Assembly: GCA_028284235.1 (NCBI GenBank)
Contig: JANQSC010000008.1
Span: forward strand, 226,223-290,222
Length of the DNA: 64,000 nt
DNA from: Opitutaceae bacterium
GTDB taxonomy: Bacteria; Verrucomicrobiota; Verrucomicrobiia; Opitutales; Opitutaceae
Reading direction: 5' to 3'
This document shows, one piece after another, positions 8,249-16,690 of this stretch (within the stretch, counting starts at the first letter, position 1; every line of letters begins with the position of its first letter). The notes below the pieces were generated by a model. The model did no database searches, was not told the origin of the DNA, and saw nothing but the letters and a program-made list of their open reading frames with translations. The position numbers and the translations under genes are program-made.

Positions 8249-8956
8249 TTACTCGGTGATCTGGATCGGCCGTATCATCGAAACGTATACCGCTTGGCCG
8301 TCGATCTCGATGGGGCGGTACTTCATGCTGCTAATCGCCCGCAGAGCCGCGTTCTCGAAGCCTTCGGTTGAGATGGACAAAATCCGCGGGTTGTGGACAT
8401 CGCCGGTAGGAGAGATGACGAACTCGAGATTGATCGCGGCGGACTTCCCGCTGGATCGGAACTCTTCGGGATAAAATTTGGAAAACGGGGGGACGTAGCT
8501 GGGGAGCGGGTCCTTGTCGAGTTCGGACGAGGGCACGATTGGATCATTGAGCTGCACAAACACCTCGCGCCCCATCTCCACGTTCATCTTGTGCTCGAAG
8601 GTGATTTCGAACACAAACGGGAGCTTGGCTACCGATTCCACGGGAACGCCCTTCTGAGTGGCCGGCTCGAAAATCCATTCCGTCGCGGCTTGCATGGCGG
8701 ACGTGCCAAAGGCTTCGTGAGTGGCTTCATCGACTTGAGGATCGATCGCGCTGCCGAAAATATCCACGGTCACGCTGACCACGGCGCTGCCTTCGATCGC
8801 CTGATTGTAGAGCTCCTCCGGATGCTTGGGAGAAACCTTGTAGATCGCTACCGGAGGAAGCGTCTCTTCCGCGTCGGCATCCGCGGCGTAGTGATACACG
8901 GTGTTCGCGAATAAAATGGCCGCCATCGCCGCGATTTGCCTTTTCCGGTTTCTCAT
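8249..8956 (-). CDS. TonB-family C-terminal domain protein (tandem)
   Basis: A 235-residue exported protein with an N-terminal hydrophobic anchor (KRQIAAMAAILFANTVYHYA). Two TonB C-terminal-like units follow. The first has YKVSPKHPEELYNQAIEGSAVVSVTVDIFG, seen as PKHPEELYNQAIEGSAVVSV. The second has KFYPEEFRSSGKSAAINLEFVIS and ends GFENAALRAISSMKYRPIEIDG. TonB C-terminal domains contact outer-membrane receptors or cell-wall material. There is no Pro-rich linker and no ExbBD nearby, so it is a TonB-like periplasmic protein rather than a classical energy transducer. The start at 8956 avoids overlap with the divergent Smr gene. Confidence 0.75.
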   Translation of the reverse strand: MRNRKRQIAAMAAILFANTVYHYAADADAEETLPPVAIYKVSPKHPEELYNQAIEGSAVVSVTVDIFGSAIDPQVDEATHEAFGTSAMQAATEWIFEPATQKGVPVESVAKLPFVFEITFEHKMNVEMGREVFVQLNDPIVPSSELDKDPLPSYVPPFSKFYPEEFRSSGKSAAINLEFVISPTGDVHNPRILSISTEGFENAALRAISSMKYRPIEIDGQAVYVSMIRPIQITE

Positions 8957-9062
8957 GTGACGTAGATTCGAATGAGGCACGCTAGTGCGTTCGGATTGGA
9001 AATGCACGCGCGCTTGTCTGTAATTCGACGATTTAACGAGCGATTTAAGAAGAAACCAAGCT

Positions 9063-9335
9063 ATGGACGAACCGGACCCAATTGAACTCCCGATAAACGG
9101 GGAACTGGACCTGCACACTTTCCGCCCGTCCGACGTCAAAGACCTGCTGGCGGACTACTTCGACGCTTGTTTGGAAAAGGGCATCCACCGCGTGCGGGTG
9201 ATTCACGGCAAAGGAACCGGCACTCTCCGGGAAACGGTCCACGCCCAGCTTCGAAAAGACGAACGGGTCGAGAGTTTCCAGCTCGGCGACGAGACCTCGG
9301 GGAGCTGGGGGGCGACCTTGGTGTGGCTTAAGTAG
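9063..9335 (+). CDS. Smr domain protein
   Basis: A 90-residue stand-alone small MutS-related (Smr) domain. Motifs are LDLHTFRPSDVKDLLADYF (the LDLHG-type first motif, with Thr in place of Gly) and the catalytic-loop signature VIHGKGTGTLRETV. It ends GATLVWLK. Smr domains bind branched or mismatched DNA and many are endonucleases; single-domain versions are common and of unclear role. Some act on RNA. The gene is divergent from the TonB-like gene with a 106-bp shared upstream region. Confidence 0.9.
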   Translation: MDEPDPIELPINGELDLHTFRPSDVKDLLADYFDACLEKGIHRVRVIHGKGTGTLRETVHAQLRKDERVESFQLGDETSGSWGATLVWLK

Positions 9336-9372
9336 AGGGGCAAAGAACCGCTTAAATGAGGGTGATTGTTGG

Positions 9373-9450
9373 GTAGGGCTGGCGCTTGCGCCATGCCGCG
9401 AATGGTGATTTGGTTCAACCAACGCGGCTCTTCGCAAGCGAAGGCCCTAC
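9373..9450. repeat. REP-like palindromic repeat, family A, copy 3
   Basis: A 78-bp imperfect palindrome lies between two convergent genes. It opens GTAGGGCTGGCGCTTGCGCC, has an inner GCCGCG...CGCGGC step, and closes TTCGCAAGCGAAGGCCCTAC. It may also act as a bidirectional terminator for the Smr and response-regulator genes. Confidence 0.75.
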
Positions 9451-9463
9451 GATTCAACGGTCG

Positions 9464-10075
9464 CTACGATTCCGCCGTGGCGTTCTTCTCTCTGAGCGAT
9501 CGCTTGTACTCCTCCATTTCCGGGCGTACGTACTTTTCGATGCACTCCGGGCAAATCGAGTGGGTGAAGTCGGCTCCAGTGCGCTCGTTGACGTACTGCT
9601 CGATCTGCTCCCACAGATCGTCGTCGGTGCGCACTTTCTTGCAGTAGGCGCAAATGGGAATCAAGCTCTCCAGCGTTTTCACCTGCTGGTTGAACCCGAG
9701 AATGCGCTCGGCGACGCGGAGACGGTTCCAAATTTCGTCCGATCCAATCGGCTTCTTCAGAAAATCGTCCACGCCCGCTTCGATGGCCTGCTCCAAGTTG
9801 CCGCGCGAGCGACGTTGGGCCGTGACCAGTATGAAATAGGTGTAGGTGTCGGATTTCATGCCCCGCAAGCGTCGGCAGAGCTCGAGCCCGTCTTTGCCGG
9901 GCATCTTCCAGTCGCTGATGACGATGTTGGGGTCCTCGACGGCGAAGGCGTCCCACGCGTCGTCTCCATTGTCGTACGAGGCTACTTCGTAGCCGAGCAA
10001 GCTCGTTAGGTTTTCGAGAAGACGACGGGTCGACGGGTCGTCTTCGACAATGTGCACTTTGTGTTTGGGAGCCAT
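9464..10075 (-). CDS. Response regulator with C-terminal Cys-rich (CxxC...CPEC) domain
   Basis: A 203-residue protein. Residues 5-125 form a receiver domain: acidic pair E11/D12/D13 in VEDDPS, phosphoacceptor D55 in ISDWKMPG, T85 in LVTAQ, and Lys in LKKPIG (107-108). The C-terminal part (about 137-182) has ICAYCKKVRTDDDLWEQIE and HSICPECIEKY, with C142, C145, C175 and C178. This is the zinc-ribbon-like module often seen at the end of bacterial PAS kinases and response regulators; its role is unknown. There is no DNA-binding output and no partner kinase nearby, so it is probably a single-gene or protein-interaction regulator. Confidence 0.85.
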   Translation of the reverse strand: MAPKHKVHIVEDDPSTRRLLENLTSLLGYEVASYDNGDDAWDAFAVEDPNIVISDWKMPGKDGLELCRRLRGMKSDTYTYFILVTAQRRSRGNLEQAIEAGVDDFLKKPIGSDEIWNRLRVAERILGFNQQVKTLESLIPICAYCKKVRTDDDLWEQIEQYVNERTGADFTHSICPECIEKYVRPEMEEYKRSLREKNATAES

Positions 10076-10261
10076 AGAGTCTAAGTATTGCTACATCGAC
10101 ACGATCGACCGCCATTGAATCGGGGCTTTTGCTCGCTCAGGAATTTACAGATTTTTGTCGAAAGTGGGGCAGGCCCGCTGAACTTGCGGCGCTCCGTACG
10201 CTTTTAAGGATAAAGGCTTTCAATCGCCGCCCGATTTCGCCACCAATAGCGGGACGCGACC

Positions 10262-10930
10262 ATGGCCTCCAGCACGGTAGAAAACTACATCAAGCAGATT
10301 TACACCCTCCAATACGAGCAGGGTAAAGGCGGTTTGGTGGGCATGGGCGAGCTGGCGACCGCGTTAGGCGTCACGCCCGGCACCGCGACATCCATGGTGA
10401 AGTCGCTGGCCAAGTCGGAACACGTCGAATACGTACCCCGCGTCGGCGTGAAGCTGTCCGAGTCCGGCGAGCGTCTGGCTTTGCTGGTCCTGCGGCGCCA
10501 TCGCTTGGTCGAGCTTTTTCTCGTGGAGACGCTCGGTATGGAATGGCACGAGATTCACGAGGAGGCGGAGACGCTGGAACACGCCATTTCAGACCGCGTG
10601 CTTGAGCGTATCGACGCACATCTAGGCCACCCGCAGGTCGATCCCCATGGCGACTCTATTCCATCCGCGACAGGTGTGATCGCCCAAAGGGATCTCGTTC
10701 CTCTGGACCAGTGCGAAGAAGGGCAGAGCGTCACGATCAGCCGAATCGAGGACCAGGCGGAGGGCTTTCTCCAGTACCTCGTCTCTAACAACTTGGTGCC
10801 GGGGAAACGGATAACTGTCACCAAGCGGGATAGCCATGCGGGGATCCTGTCCGTTTCCTTCCCCAGTGGCGGGCATTGCAACATGGGTTTCCCGGCGGCG
10901 GGAAAAATCGAAGTCGAGATACGTGATTGA
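10262..10930 (+). CDS. DtxR/MntR-family metal-dependent transcriptional regulator
   Basis: A 222-residue repressor. An N-terminal winged helix (about 1-65; ENYIKQIYTLQ, VGMGELATALGVTPGTATSMVK) is followed by the metal-binding/dimerisation domain (about 66-145). This includes RRHRLVELFLVETLGMEW, EIHEEAETLEHAISD and LGHPQVDPHGDSIP. A C-terminal FeoA/SH3-like domain (about 150-222) completes it, as in DtxR/IdeR rather than short MntR. Family members bind Fe(II) or Mn(II) and repress uptake genes; the metal here is not determined. No target transporter is adjacent. Its stop overlaps the GTG start of rmuC, so the two are translationally coupled. Confidence 0.88.
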   Translation: MASSTVENYIKQIYTLQYEQGKGGLVGMGELATALGVTPGTATSMVKSLAKSEHVEYVPRVGVKLSESGERLALLVLRRHRLVELFLVETLGMEWHEIHEEAETLEHAISDRVLERIDAHLGHPQVDPHGDSIPSATGVIAQRDLVPLDQCEEGQSVTISRIEDQAEGFLQYLVSNNLVPGKRITVTKRDSHAGILSVSFPSGGHCNMGFPAAGKIEVEIRD

Positions 10931-12263
10931 GGTTCTGGGAGAGTTTAGCTGGATTGTCGCCCTCTTGCTCGGTTTTGGAGGCGCCTGGGTGATACAGTCA
11001 TTGCGTCTGGCGTCGGGGTCGAAGGCTTCTCAGGAAGAGCGAGCCGCGGAGAAAGAAGCGGCGGCCCGGTTGCAGGAGCGAGCGGATCGGCTCGAGGAGA
11101 CGCTCGGCGAGGAACGGGCCGCGCTCGAGGAACTCAGATCCGAGAATACCGGCCTGCATGGAAAGCTGGCGGCGTCCAGCGAGCGGCTCGAGGCGCAGGA
11201 AAAACGGATTGCCGAGCAAAAAACGGAATTAGAAAGTATCCAAAAAAAACTCACAGCCGATTTCGAGAATCTCGCCAACCGCATTCTTGACGAGAAAAGC
11301 AAGAAATTCGTCAGCCAGAACCAGGAGAATCTAGACAAGCTCCTCAAGCCGTTTGGCGAGCGGATCAAAGACTTCCGGGAGCGGGTCGACACCGTGCACG
11401 AGCAAGGCGTCAAGGACCGGGCCGCCCTTAACGAGCAGCTCAAGAATCTGCACTCCCTCAATCAGCAAATGACTCAGGAGGCTCAGAATCTGACCTCCGC
11501 TCTCAAAGGGCAAACCAAGACGCAGGGAAACTGGGGCGAGATGATCCTGGAGCGTGTATTGGAAATGTCAGGACTCACCGCGGGTCAAGACTACGAAACA
11601 CAGGCAAGTTTGACCGATGACGATGGCCGACGATTCCAGCCAGATGTGATCGTGCATTTGCCTGAACGGAAGCATCTCGTGGTGGACTCCAAAGTAAGTT
11701 TGATTGCGTACGAAGCCTGTGCGAACGAGGAGGATCCAAAAACCTACGACAGTCGACTCAAGGAGCACGTCGCGAGTGTCAAAACGCACGTCAACGAGCT
11801 GAACAACAAGAATTACGAGTCGCTTTACGGGATTAACTCGCCCGACTTCGTCTTGATGTTTGTCCCAATCGAACCCGCGTTTACGATGGCCATGCAAGCG
11901 GACGATACGCTTCTGGAGTTCGCCATTGGCAAGAGAGTGGTGATCGTGACCCCCTCCACTTTGTTGGCTACGTTACGCATGGTGGCCAATATTTGGAGAC
12001 AAGAAAAGCAGTCGCGAAATGTGATGAAGATTGCCCAAAGCAGCGGTGACCTTTACGACAAATTCGTCGGGTTCTACGCAGATCTGGAGGCGATCGGCAA
12101 GAGCATTGGCAAGAGCCAGGAAGCCTACGAATCAGCCGCCAACAAATTGAAAACCGGCAAAGGCAATTTGATCAAAAGAGTCGAGGACATCAAAAACCTC
12201 GGAGTCAAAACGAAGAAATCCCTCCCTCCCGAAGCCGTCGAAGACTCATTGCTTGAAGAGTAA
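10923..12263 (+). CDS. rmuC: DNA recombination protein RmuC
   Basis: About 446 residues from the GTG at 10923; the longer frame back to 10836 runs inside the regulator gene and lacks support. An N-terminal membrane anchor (WIVALLLGFGGAWVI) is followed by a long coiled coil (about 35-190, rich in Glu/Lys/Leu heptads). The nuclease-like RmuC core then begins with QGNWGEMILERVLEMSGL and continues FQPDVIVHLPERKHLVVDSK and LMFVPIEPAF. The PDVIV...VVDSK element is the conserved restriction-endonuclease-fold signature. RmuC limits inversion between short inverted repeats in E. coli, noteworthy in a genome with so many palindromes. Confidence 0.92.
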   Translation: MIEVLGEFSWIVALLLGFGGAWVIQSLRLASGSKASQEERAAEKEAAARLQERADRLEETLGEERAALEELRSENTGLHGKLAASSERLEAQEKRIAEQKTELESIQKKLTADFENLANRILDEKSKKFVSQNQENLDKLLKPFGERIKDFRERVDTVHEQGVKDRAALNEQLKNLHSLNQQMTQEAQNLTSALKGQTKTQGNWGEMILERVLEMSGLTAGQDYETQASLTDDDGRRFQPDVIVHLPERKHLVVDSKVSLIAYEACANEEDPKTYDSRLKEHVASVKTHVNELNNKNYESLYGINSPDFVLMFVPIEPAFTMAMQADDTLLEFAIGKRVVIVTPSTLLATLRMVANIWRQEKQSRNVMKIAQSSGDLYDKFVGFYADLEAIGKSIGKSQEAYESAANKLKTGKGNLIKRVEDIKNLGVKTKKSLPPEAVEDSLLEE

Positions 12264-12270
12264 ACAAGAT

Positions 12271-12438
12271 CCTTGTGGCTCGCCAGAGCCATCCTTGTGA
12301 TCCCGCCGAGCGGGATCATTTCGCCGCTAGGCGACTGTTAAAAATGGATTTGTTTTTTTAAACAGTGATCTCTTCGAGATCAAATTCCGCGCTGCGGAAC
12401 AAAGATCCCGTCCCGCCGAGCGGAACGGGACAAGGATT
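12271..12438. repeat. MITE-like multi-hairpin repeat, family B, copy 1
   Basis: Fills most of the 303-bp gap between rmuC and map. The ends are inverted (GATCCTTGT at the left, ACAAGGATT at the right). Inside is a chain of short palindromes: GGCTCGCCAGAGCC, GATCCCGCCGAGCGGGATC, TCGCCGCTAGGCGA, CTGTTAAAA...TTTTAAACAG, GATCTCTTCGAGATC, TTCCGCGCTGCGGAA and CCCGTCCCGCCGAGCGGAACGGG. No protein is encoded. The remaining 12439-12566 shows no clear feature. The best-preserved relative is at 39260-39457. Confidence 0.7.
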
Positions 12439-12566
12439 CTTTGAGGTTTGAGATGGATCGATTGAGGGGTTACTTGTTAATTCTAGATTTCTTTGCAGGA
12501 TTTAGTTGTAATCCGGAAATGTTGGCTATTGTTGATAGCCGAGTGTCCGATTGAAACGGGATAGGT

Positions 12567-13352
12567 ATGATTGTCAGGAACGAGCAGCAGATGAAATCGA
12601 TACGAGAGGCGGCGGAAGTCGCGGCGACCGTATTGGATCGAATGTGCCAGCTCGTCGCCCCCGGCATGAATACCTACGACCTGGACCAGTCCGGCCGCCG
12701 CTTCATCCAGGAGCTAGGCGCCGAGAGCGCTTGCTACAAATACCAGGTCGGCTCCCGGATCTATCCCGCCTACACGTGCTTGTCGGTCAACGACGAGGTC
12801 GTCCACGGCATCGGCAGCATTGACCGAGTCCTGCGCGAAGGAGATATAATCAGCGTGGACGTTTGTACCCGGTATAACGGATACATTGGCGACAATTGCC
12901 GCACGATTGCAGTGGGCAAAGTCGAGCCCGAGGTGCAGCGATTGCTGGAAGTGACCGAGGAGTCGCTCTACGCGGGGATTCGGGAAGCCCGTCTGGGCAA
13001 TCGGGTCGGCAAAATTTCAAGCGCTGTCCAGCGCGTAGTGGAAAAGGCGGGCTTCTCCGTCATCCGCGACTTCGTGGGCCACGGTGTCGGCAAGAGTCTG
13101 CACGAAGAGCCGCAGATCCCAAATTTCGGCAAACCGGGCAACGGCCCCAAGCTGCGGGAAGGGTGTGTGGTTTGCATCGAGCCCATGGTTAACATGGGCA
13201 AGTACGGCGTCAAAATGGCGGAAGACGGTTGGACGGCTTTAAGCGCGGATGGCAGCGCCTCAGCCCATTTCGAGCACACGGTGATCATCACCTCGGACGG
13301 CCCGGAAATTCTCAGCGTGCCGGCTGGAAAAGAATCGCCCGCGCTGGTCTAG
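12567..13352 (+). CDS. map: Methionine aminopeptidase, type I
   Basis: A 261-residue enzyme that removes the initiator Met from nascent proteins. All five metal ligands are in place: D98 (ISVDV), D109 (IGDNCRT), H172 (VGHGVG), E205 (CIEPM) and E236 (HFEHT). The substrate-site His residues H80 (VVHGIG) and H179 (SLHEEP) are also present. The length and lack of an N-terminal SH3 or zinc extension fit the bacterial type Ia enzyme. It lies apart from ribosomal or secY genes and stands alone between a repeat element and the metzincin-like gene. Confidence 0.95.
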   Translation: MIVRNEQQMKSIREAAEVAATVLDRMCQLVAPGMNTYDLDQSGRRFIQELGAESACYKYQVGSRIYPAYTCLSVNDEVVHGIGSIDRVLREGDIISVDVCTRYNGYIGDNCRTIAVGKVEPEVQRLLEVTEESLYAGIREARLGNRVGKISSAVQRVVEKAGFSVIRDFVGHGVGKSLHEEPQIPNFGKPGNGPKLREGCVVCIEPMVNMGKYGVKMAEDGWTALSADGSASAHFEHTVIITSDGPEILSVPAGKESPALV

Positions 13353-13399
13353 TTTTCGCGAGAATCTCGGCGCTTGCCCCCTGGGGGAGAGTGTGTTGA

Positions 13400-15028
13400 A
13401 TGGTCGTTGCCCCGACCATTGTGAAACCCCTCGATACGTTTGTGTTCACCCTCCTCCTCGCTGTAGTGATTCCATCGCTACCAAGCGCGGCCGAGGATAA
13501 TGGGATGCCGCTCGTCTGGGAGCCGGGTCGTTTATATACTCACGCGGCGCCGTATCGCTCGTTGTTCGTAGAGGTCGATTTTGTGGAACGTTCGAAACCG
13601 ACCGAAAGGGAGCTTTCAACGCTCCGATTATTTTTGGAAACGCATTGTGACAAGCCCGACGGGATAGCGATCCAGGTGGATGAAAAGATTGAGCTGTCGA
13701 AAGCAAAAGGACGTTCTCCCAACTCACTTAGCTTGGAGTTCGCCGATGGCCCTGGGAATGATCAGCAGGCATACATTTATATCCTCTTTTTCAATCACAA
13801 GCGCATTGGCTGGGAGAAAGTGAACACCCACACAATGCACCTGCCTTATCCGTCGGCGATCCTCGTTAATCGAGGAGTAGATTCCACCCTCAAGTGGTTC
13901 GGGGCGACTCCAGACTGGAACCGTAAAGTGATGATTCACGAGTTGGCTCACGTGATTGGACTAGGCAGAAACCGAGCCCATGGGGACGGGAGTCATTGCT
14001 CCACCGAGGATTGCCTGCTCAACGCGGAGTTGACCGTTCGCTTGTCCAGCGTTTTGCCGGGAAAGGAACCCGTGAAGCAAAACGAGCTCTGCTCCTTCTG
14101 CCTTGCCGATGCGAAGCAATACCGGTCGGAGCCACCTGCGGATAATATTCGCTTCATGGGCCCGCTCATGGTGCGGTCGGAGGACGGCTACCAGGTTGTT
14201 AGTTTGCCAGGATTGCAGGCGGTTTTCTGGGGGGACCGAAACTCGATTGACGGGGAGTCAATTGAATCGCTGCGAAACGTGGGTATTCAGCATTTTGGAA
14301 CAATGGGAGGTACGGTTACTGCTCACCAGAAGCAAGGAGCGAGCGAAATGCGGGAACGCGTCCCGATCATCGCTCGCGACCCGAATCCAGCCCTCTTCAA
14401 CGACTACCTCGAGGACATCGTCGAGAATGCCGCGAACGCCGTCTTGGAAGACGATCCGCTTGCCAGTGAATGGGTTAGCGACTCGATGATCGAAGTAGTT
14501 CCAAATGCGGAGCTACAGTCCCAGTTGCTCGTCCTGCGCGAGATTCTAGACCCGCCGACGCCGGGTCCACTCTCGGCGTCGAGCGAGGACTCCGTCTACC
14601 TGTCCGACTTTGCTTGGGATTTCGCATCGGTGGGATGGGGGAGTCCGACTCGAAACCACTATTCGATCGAAGCCTGGAGGGACAACCCCTATAGCGGGAT
14701 TTTTCTGCGACTCGGCGACCAGTTCTTTAGCAAGGGCCTATACGCCCATTCAAAATCTCAATACGTGTACGCTCTCGATGGGCAATGGATACAATTCTCA
14801 GCGATAATCGGTCTGCAAAAAGGCGCGAGTCCGCAAGGCTCCGCGATTTTCAGCGTGCATGGCGACGGAAACGAGTTGTTTCGGTCGGTGAAAATGCGAG
14901 CGGGCGATCAGCAGTCGATCGAACTGGACGTTGCGGGCGTGAGCCGACTCGAACTGCGAGCCGAGGGCGGGGGAAACCACGTCCACAATTCCTGGGCGAT
15001 CTGGGCGGAGCCCATAGTGAGCCGCTAG
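13400..15028 (+). CDS. Secreted metzincin-like protein with C-terminal NPCBM domain
   Basis: A 542-residue protein with an N-terminal hydrophobic signal (FVFTLLLAVVIPSLPSAA). A zinc-protease motif HELAHVIGLG begins at H180 (H180, E181, H184, G187). It is followed by H194 and then H199-C200, X4, C205, and later C231-X2-C234. The HC-X4-C...CxxC pattern recalls archaemetzincins (HExxHxxGxxHCx4Cx..CxxC), but an extra stretch (LGRNRAHGDGS) separates the Gly from the HC pair. Residues about 400-542 match an NPCBM/NEW2-type carbohydrate-binding jelly roll (FSKGLYAHSKSQYVYALDG, FSVHGDGNELFRS, RLELRAEGGGN). It is probably an exported protease or degenerate relative targeted to glycans. Function is unproven. 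Confidence 0.65.
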   Translation: MVVAPTIVKPLDTFVFTLLLAVVIPSLPSAAEDNGMPLVWEPGRLYTHAAPYRSLFVEVDFVERSKPTERELSTLRLFLETHCDKPDGIAIQVDEKIELSKAKGRSPNSLSLEFADGPGNDQQAYIYILFFNHKRIGWEKVNTHTMHLPYPSAILVNRGVDSTLKWFGATPDWNRKVMIHELAHVIGLGRNRAHGDGSHCSTEDCLLNAELTVRLSSVLPGKEPVKQNELCSFCLADAKQYRSEPPADNIRFMGPLMVRSEDGYQVVSLPGLQAVFWGDRNSIDGESIESLRNVGIQHFGTMGGTVTAHQKQGASEMRERVPIIARDPNPALFNDYLEDIVENAANAVLEDDPLASEWVSDSMIEVVPNAELQSQLLVLREILDPPTPGPLSASSEDSVYLSDFAWDFASVGWGSPTRNHYSIEAWRDNPYSGIFLRLGDQFFSKGLYAHSKSQYVYALDGQWIQFSAIIGLQKGASPQGSAIFSVHGDGNELFRSVKMRAGDQQSIELDVAGVSRLELRAEGGGNHVHNSWAIWAEPIVSR

Positions 15029-15193
15029 CGAATGGCGGTTCGCAATCGCGTTTACCGACTTGTCGTTAACCCGACGTTCATTAACATTAGATTAATGGAT
15101 TAATGGATACAGATTCGACTGTATAAAAAGTACGTGAGAATCGTCGATTCTCGAAAGGAAAGCCCACTTTCCGGTTGATTCTGAGAGAAGTTC

Positions 15194-15213
15194 GAGGAGG
15201 TTTTTCCATGTGA
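15194..15213 (+). promoter_or_regulatory. Strong ribosome-binding site followed by a start-stop codon pair
   Basis: A GAGGAGG at 15194-15200 is followed 7 nt later by ATG (15208-15210) and at once by TGA (15211-15213); the next in-frame ATG is at 15214. The Shine-Dalgarno spacing is ideal for the first ATG and long (13 nt) for the second. Either translation begins at 15214, or this is a one-codon start-stop element, or a nonsense change at codon 2 has shifted the original start. Confidence 0.5.
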
Positions 15214-15873
15214 ATGTCGCGCTGCGTTTTGATTATCGAACGCGCCTTAATTCTGACTCTCTGGTATGATAGGTTTGGAACTATTTATTCTGCAGGGCCC
15301 TTTTGGGCCCCCACCCACATTCGAAACGCGCTGTTCTCGGTGTCATCGATCGTTATGATTTGTCTTTATAGAATTCGCTCCTGTTCTCAAGCGCCCCGAA
15401 TTGCGTTCGATCGGGAAACGGTTCCATCCGACAGATTGAGTCCATTTGACGGGAAAGTGAAAGATCGAAAGGTCGTGGACGAAGCGATTCCGGTCATCGC
15501 CGAATCCGCTTCGAATCTGTATCAATTCTATTCTTTGGATGAGGGTCTACTGGTATTGCCGAGCGCGGCGGTGGACGCGTGCGAGGAATTGTACTACTCG
15601 GGCTACTTGGGAAATCAAATCCTGAAGCTGCAGGATCGCGATCGGAGTTTTACCGGCCTCAATGTCGTCGAGTTCGCCCCGCCGGACAAGCGTGGCGTGG
15701 CGCCTTGCCGCGTGGATGCATTTTTTCGCCCCGTCTTCCGCATCGTTTCGGAAAACCCGTCTCACCTGTACTGTATAGAAGGACTTGGCGACCAATCGGT
15801 TCAGTTCAAACGCTGCTACGATGCGAACGGGTTTGAGGGACTGGTGTTTGAAGAGGTTTGGAGTGGGAGCTAA
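15214..15873 (+). CDS. Hypothetical protein (weak resemblance to Imm11/DUF1629 proteins)
   Basis: A 219-residue frame. The first 47 residues look hydrophobic and poorly conserved, and an internal ATG at 15355 (M48, ICLYRIRSCSQ) could be the true start of a 172-residue protein. The C-terminal two thirds read as a globular alpha/beta protein: LLVLPSAAVDACEELYYSG, TGLNVVEFAPPD, and a tail ending CYDANGFEGLVFEEVWSG. That tail resembles the end of Imm11/DUF1629 immunity-like proteins (xxGLxFEEVW), a weak resemblance only. No toxin gene is adjacent. Function unknown. Confidence 0.5.
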   Translation: MSRCVLIIERALILTLWYDRFGTIYSAGPFWAPTHIRNALFSVSSIVMICLYRIRSCSQAPRIAFDRETVPSDRLSPFDGKVKDRKVVDEAIPVIAESASNLYQFYSLDEGLLVLPSAAVDACEELYYSGYLGNQILKLQDRDRSFTGLNVVEFAPPDKRGVAPCRVDAFFRPVFRIVSENPSHLYCIEGLGDQSVQFKRCYDANGFEGLVFEEVWSGS

Positions 15874-15919
15874 GAGAGTTGTTCTTTGATAGGTTGGTTT
15901 TTGGATACGTCTTGATGAT

Positions 15920-15947
15920 GTAGGGGCGTCGCAAGCACCGCCTCTAC
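15920..15947. repeat. REP-like repeat, family A, short degenerate copy
   Basis: A 28-bp remnant with GTAGGGGCGTCGCAAGC followed by ACCGCCTCTAC. It keeps the GTAGGG and CTAC ends and one CGCAAGC core but has lost the middle of the family. Confidence 0.55.
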
Positions 15948-15999
15948 AGAAAATGACGTATCAAGAATCTGGAAACGCCTTGCCCGTAAACGAGACGAA

Positions 16000-16023
16000 C
16001 CCGGACGGATAATTCCGCCCGGG
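16000..16023 (-). terminator. Probable terminator of the pilin gene
   Basis: The hairpin CCCGGACGGA-TAAT-TCCGCCCGGG (one mismatch in 10 bp) lies about 80 bp beyond the pilin stop on the minus strand. It is followed on that strand by only a moderately T-rich stretch, so it is a possible but not ideal intrinsic terminator. Confidence 0.4.
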
Positions 16024-16102
16024 CTCGCGTATCAGTATGTTTCTCTGGCGACCGCCGGCTGCATAACTTCCGGCGATCACACAATAGGAAAGTGAGGGGA
16101 GA

Positions 16103-16525
16103 TCAGGTCGCTGGGGCGGAGGAAGCAACTTCCTTTTGACCTTCTGAATTGAAAGTGACATCGCCTCCACTGTCTACCAGAGGATGAGCGAGCTTGAAGT
16201 CGACGTCTGTTTGCAAAGTGATGTTGCCTTGCGTGTAACCGGTGCCAATTTGTTTCACATAGTCGACCAGGTCGCCAGTGATCGCTCCGTTGGTGCTGTC
16301 GTAGGTGGCCGTTACCGTTGTGACTCCATTTTCCAGGAAGTACTGGTTAGCGGCCGTAGCCAACTGACGTGCGTCGTTCTCCATCGAGCTCTCGACCGCG
16401 TTTTCGCGGACGCGCTGGAAGGCCGGGATCGCCATGGCCGCGAGCAGCCCGATGATGACCACGACGATCATGATTTCGACGAGGGTGAAGCCTCGTTTTT
16501 TCTTATTCTGAATTGGGAGTGTCAT
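16103..16525 (-). CDS. Type IV pilin-like/pseudopilin protein
   Basis: A 140-residue prepilin. A short basic leader (MTLPIQNKKKRG) is followed by the prepilin peptidase site G12/F13 and the N-methylation signature FTLVEIMIVVVIIGLLAAMAIPA, seen here as FTLVEIMIVVVIIGLLA. The mature Glu5 is E17. The remainder (DARQLATAANQYFLENGV) forms the amphipathic helix, then a short variable globular part with repeated Thr/Gly and no disulfide Cys. This fits the small PulG-like pilins common in Verrucomicrobiota and Planctomycetota. No pilus assembly genes are near, so it is an orphan pilin. It is divergent from the small gene at 16691. Confidence 0.9.
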   Translation of the reverse strand: MTLPIQNKKKRGFTLVEIMIVVVIIGLLAAMAIPAFQRVRENAVESSMENDARQLATAANQYFLENGVTTVTATYDSTNGAITGDLVDYVKQIGTGYTQGNITLQTDVDFKLAHPLVDSGGDVTFNSEGQKEVASSAPAT

Positions 16526-16690
16526 AGTTGTCTGAATTTGAATGTTAGATGAATTTATTGGTTATAATCTGAAATAGATATGTCTGGGTTAACGTCCCTT
16601 AGAGGGCTGAACTTTAGATAAATTTTGCTAATTCTGCCATTATGGCATTGTTGAGAGGATTCGATATGGACTAGTTTAGGGATTCCCCCA

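Noticed and set aside
15214..15873. A toxin-immunity pair including the unknown protein
   Set aside because: The Imm11-like resemblance is weak and no toxin or secretion gene is adjacent.
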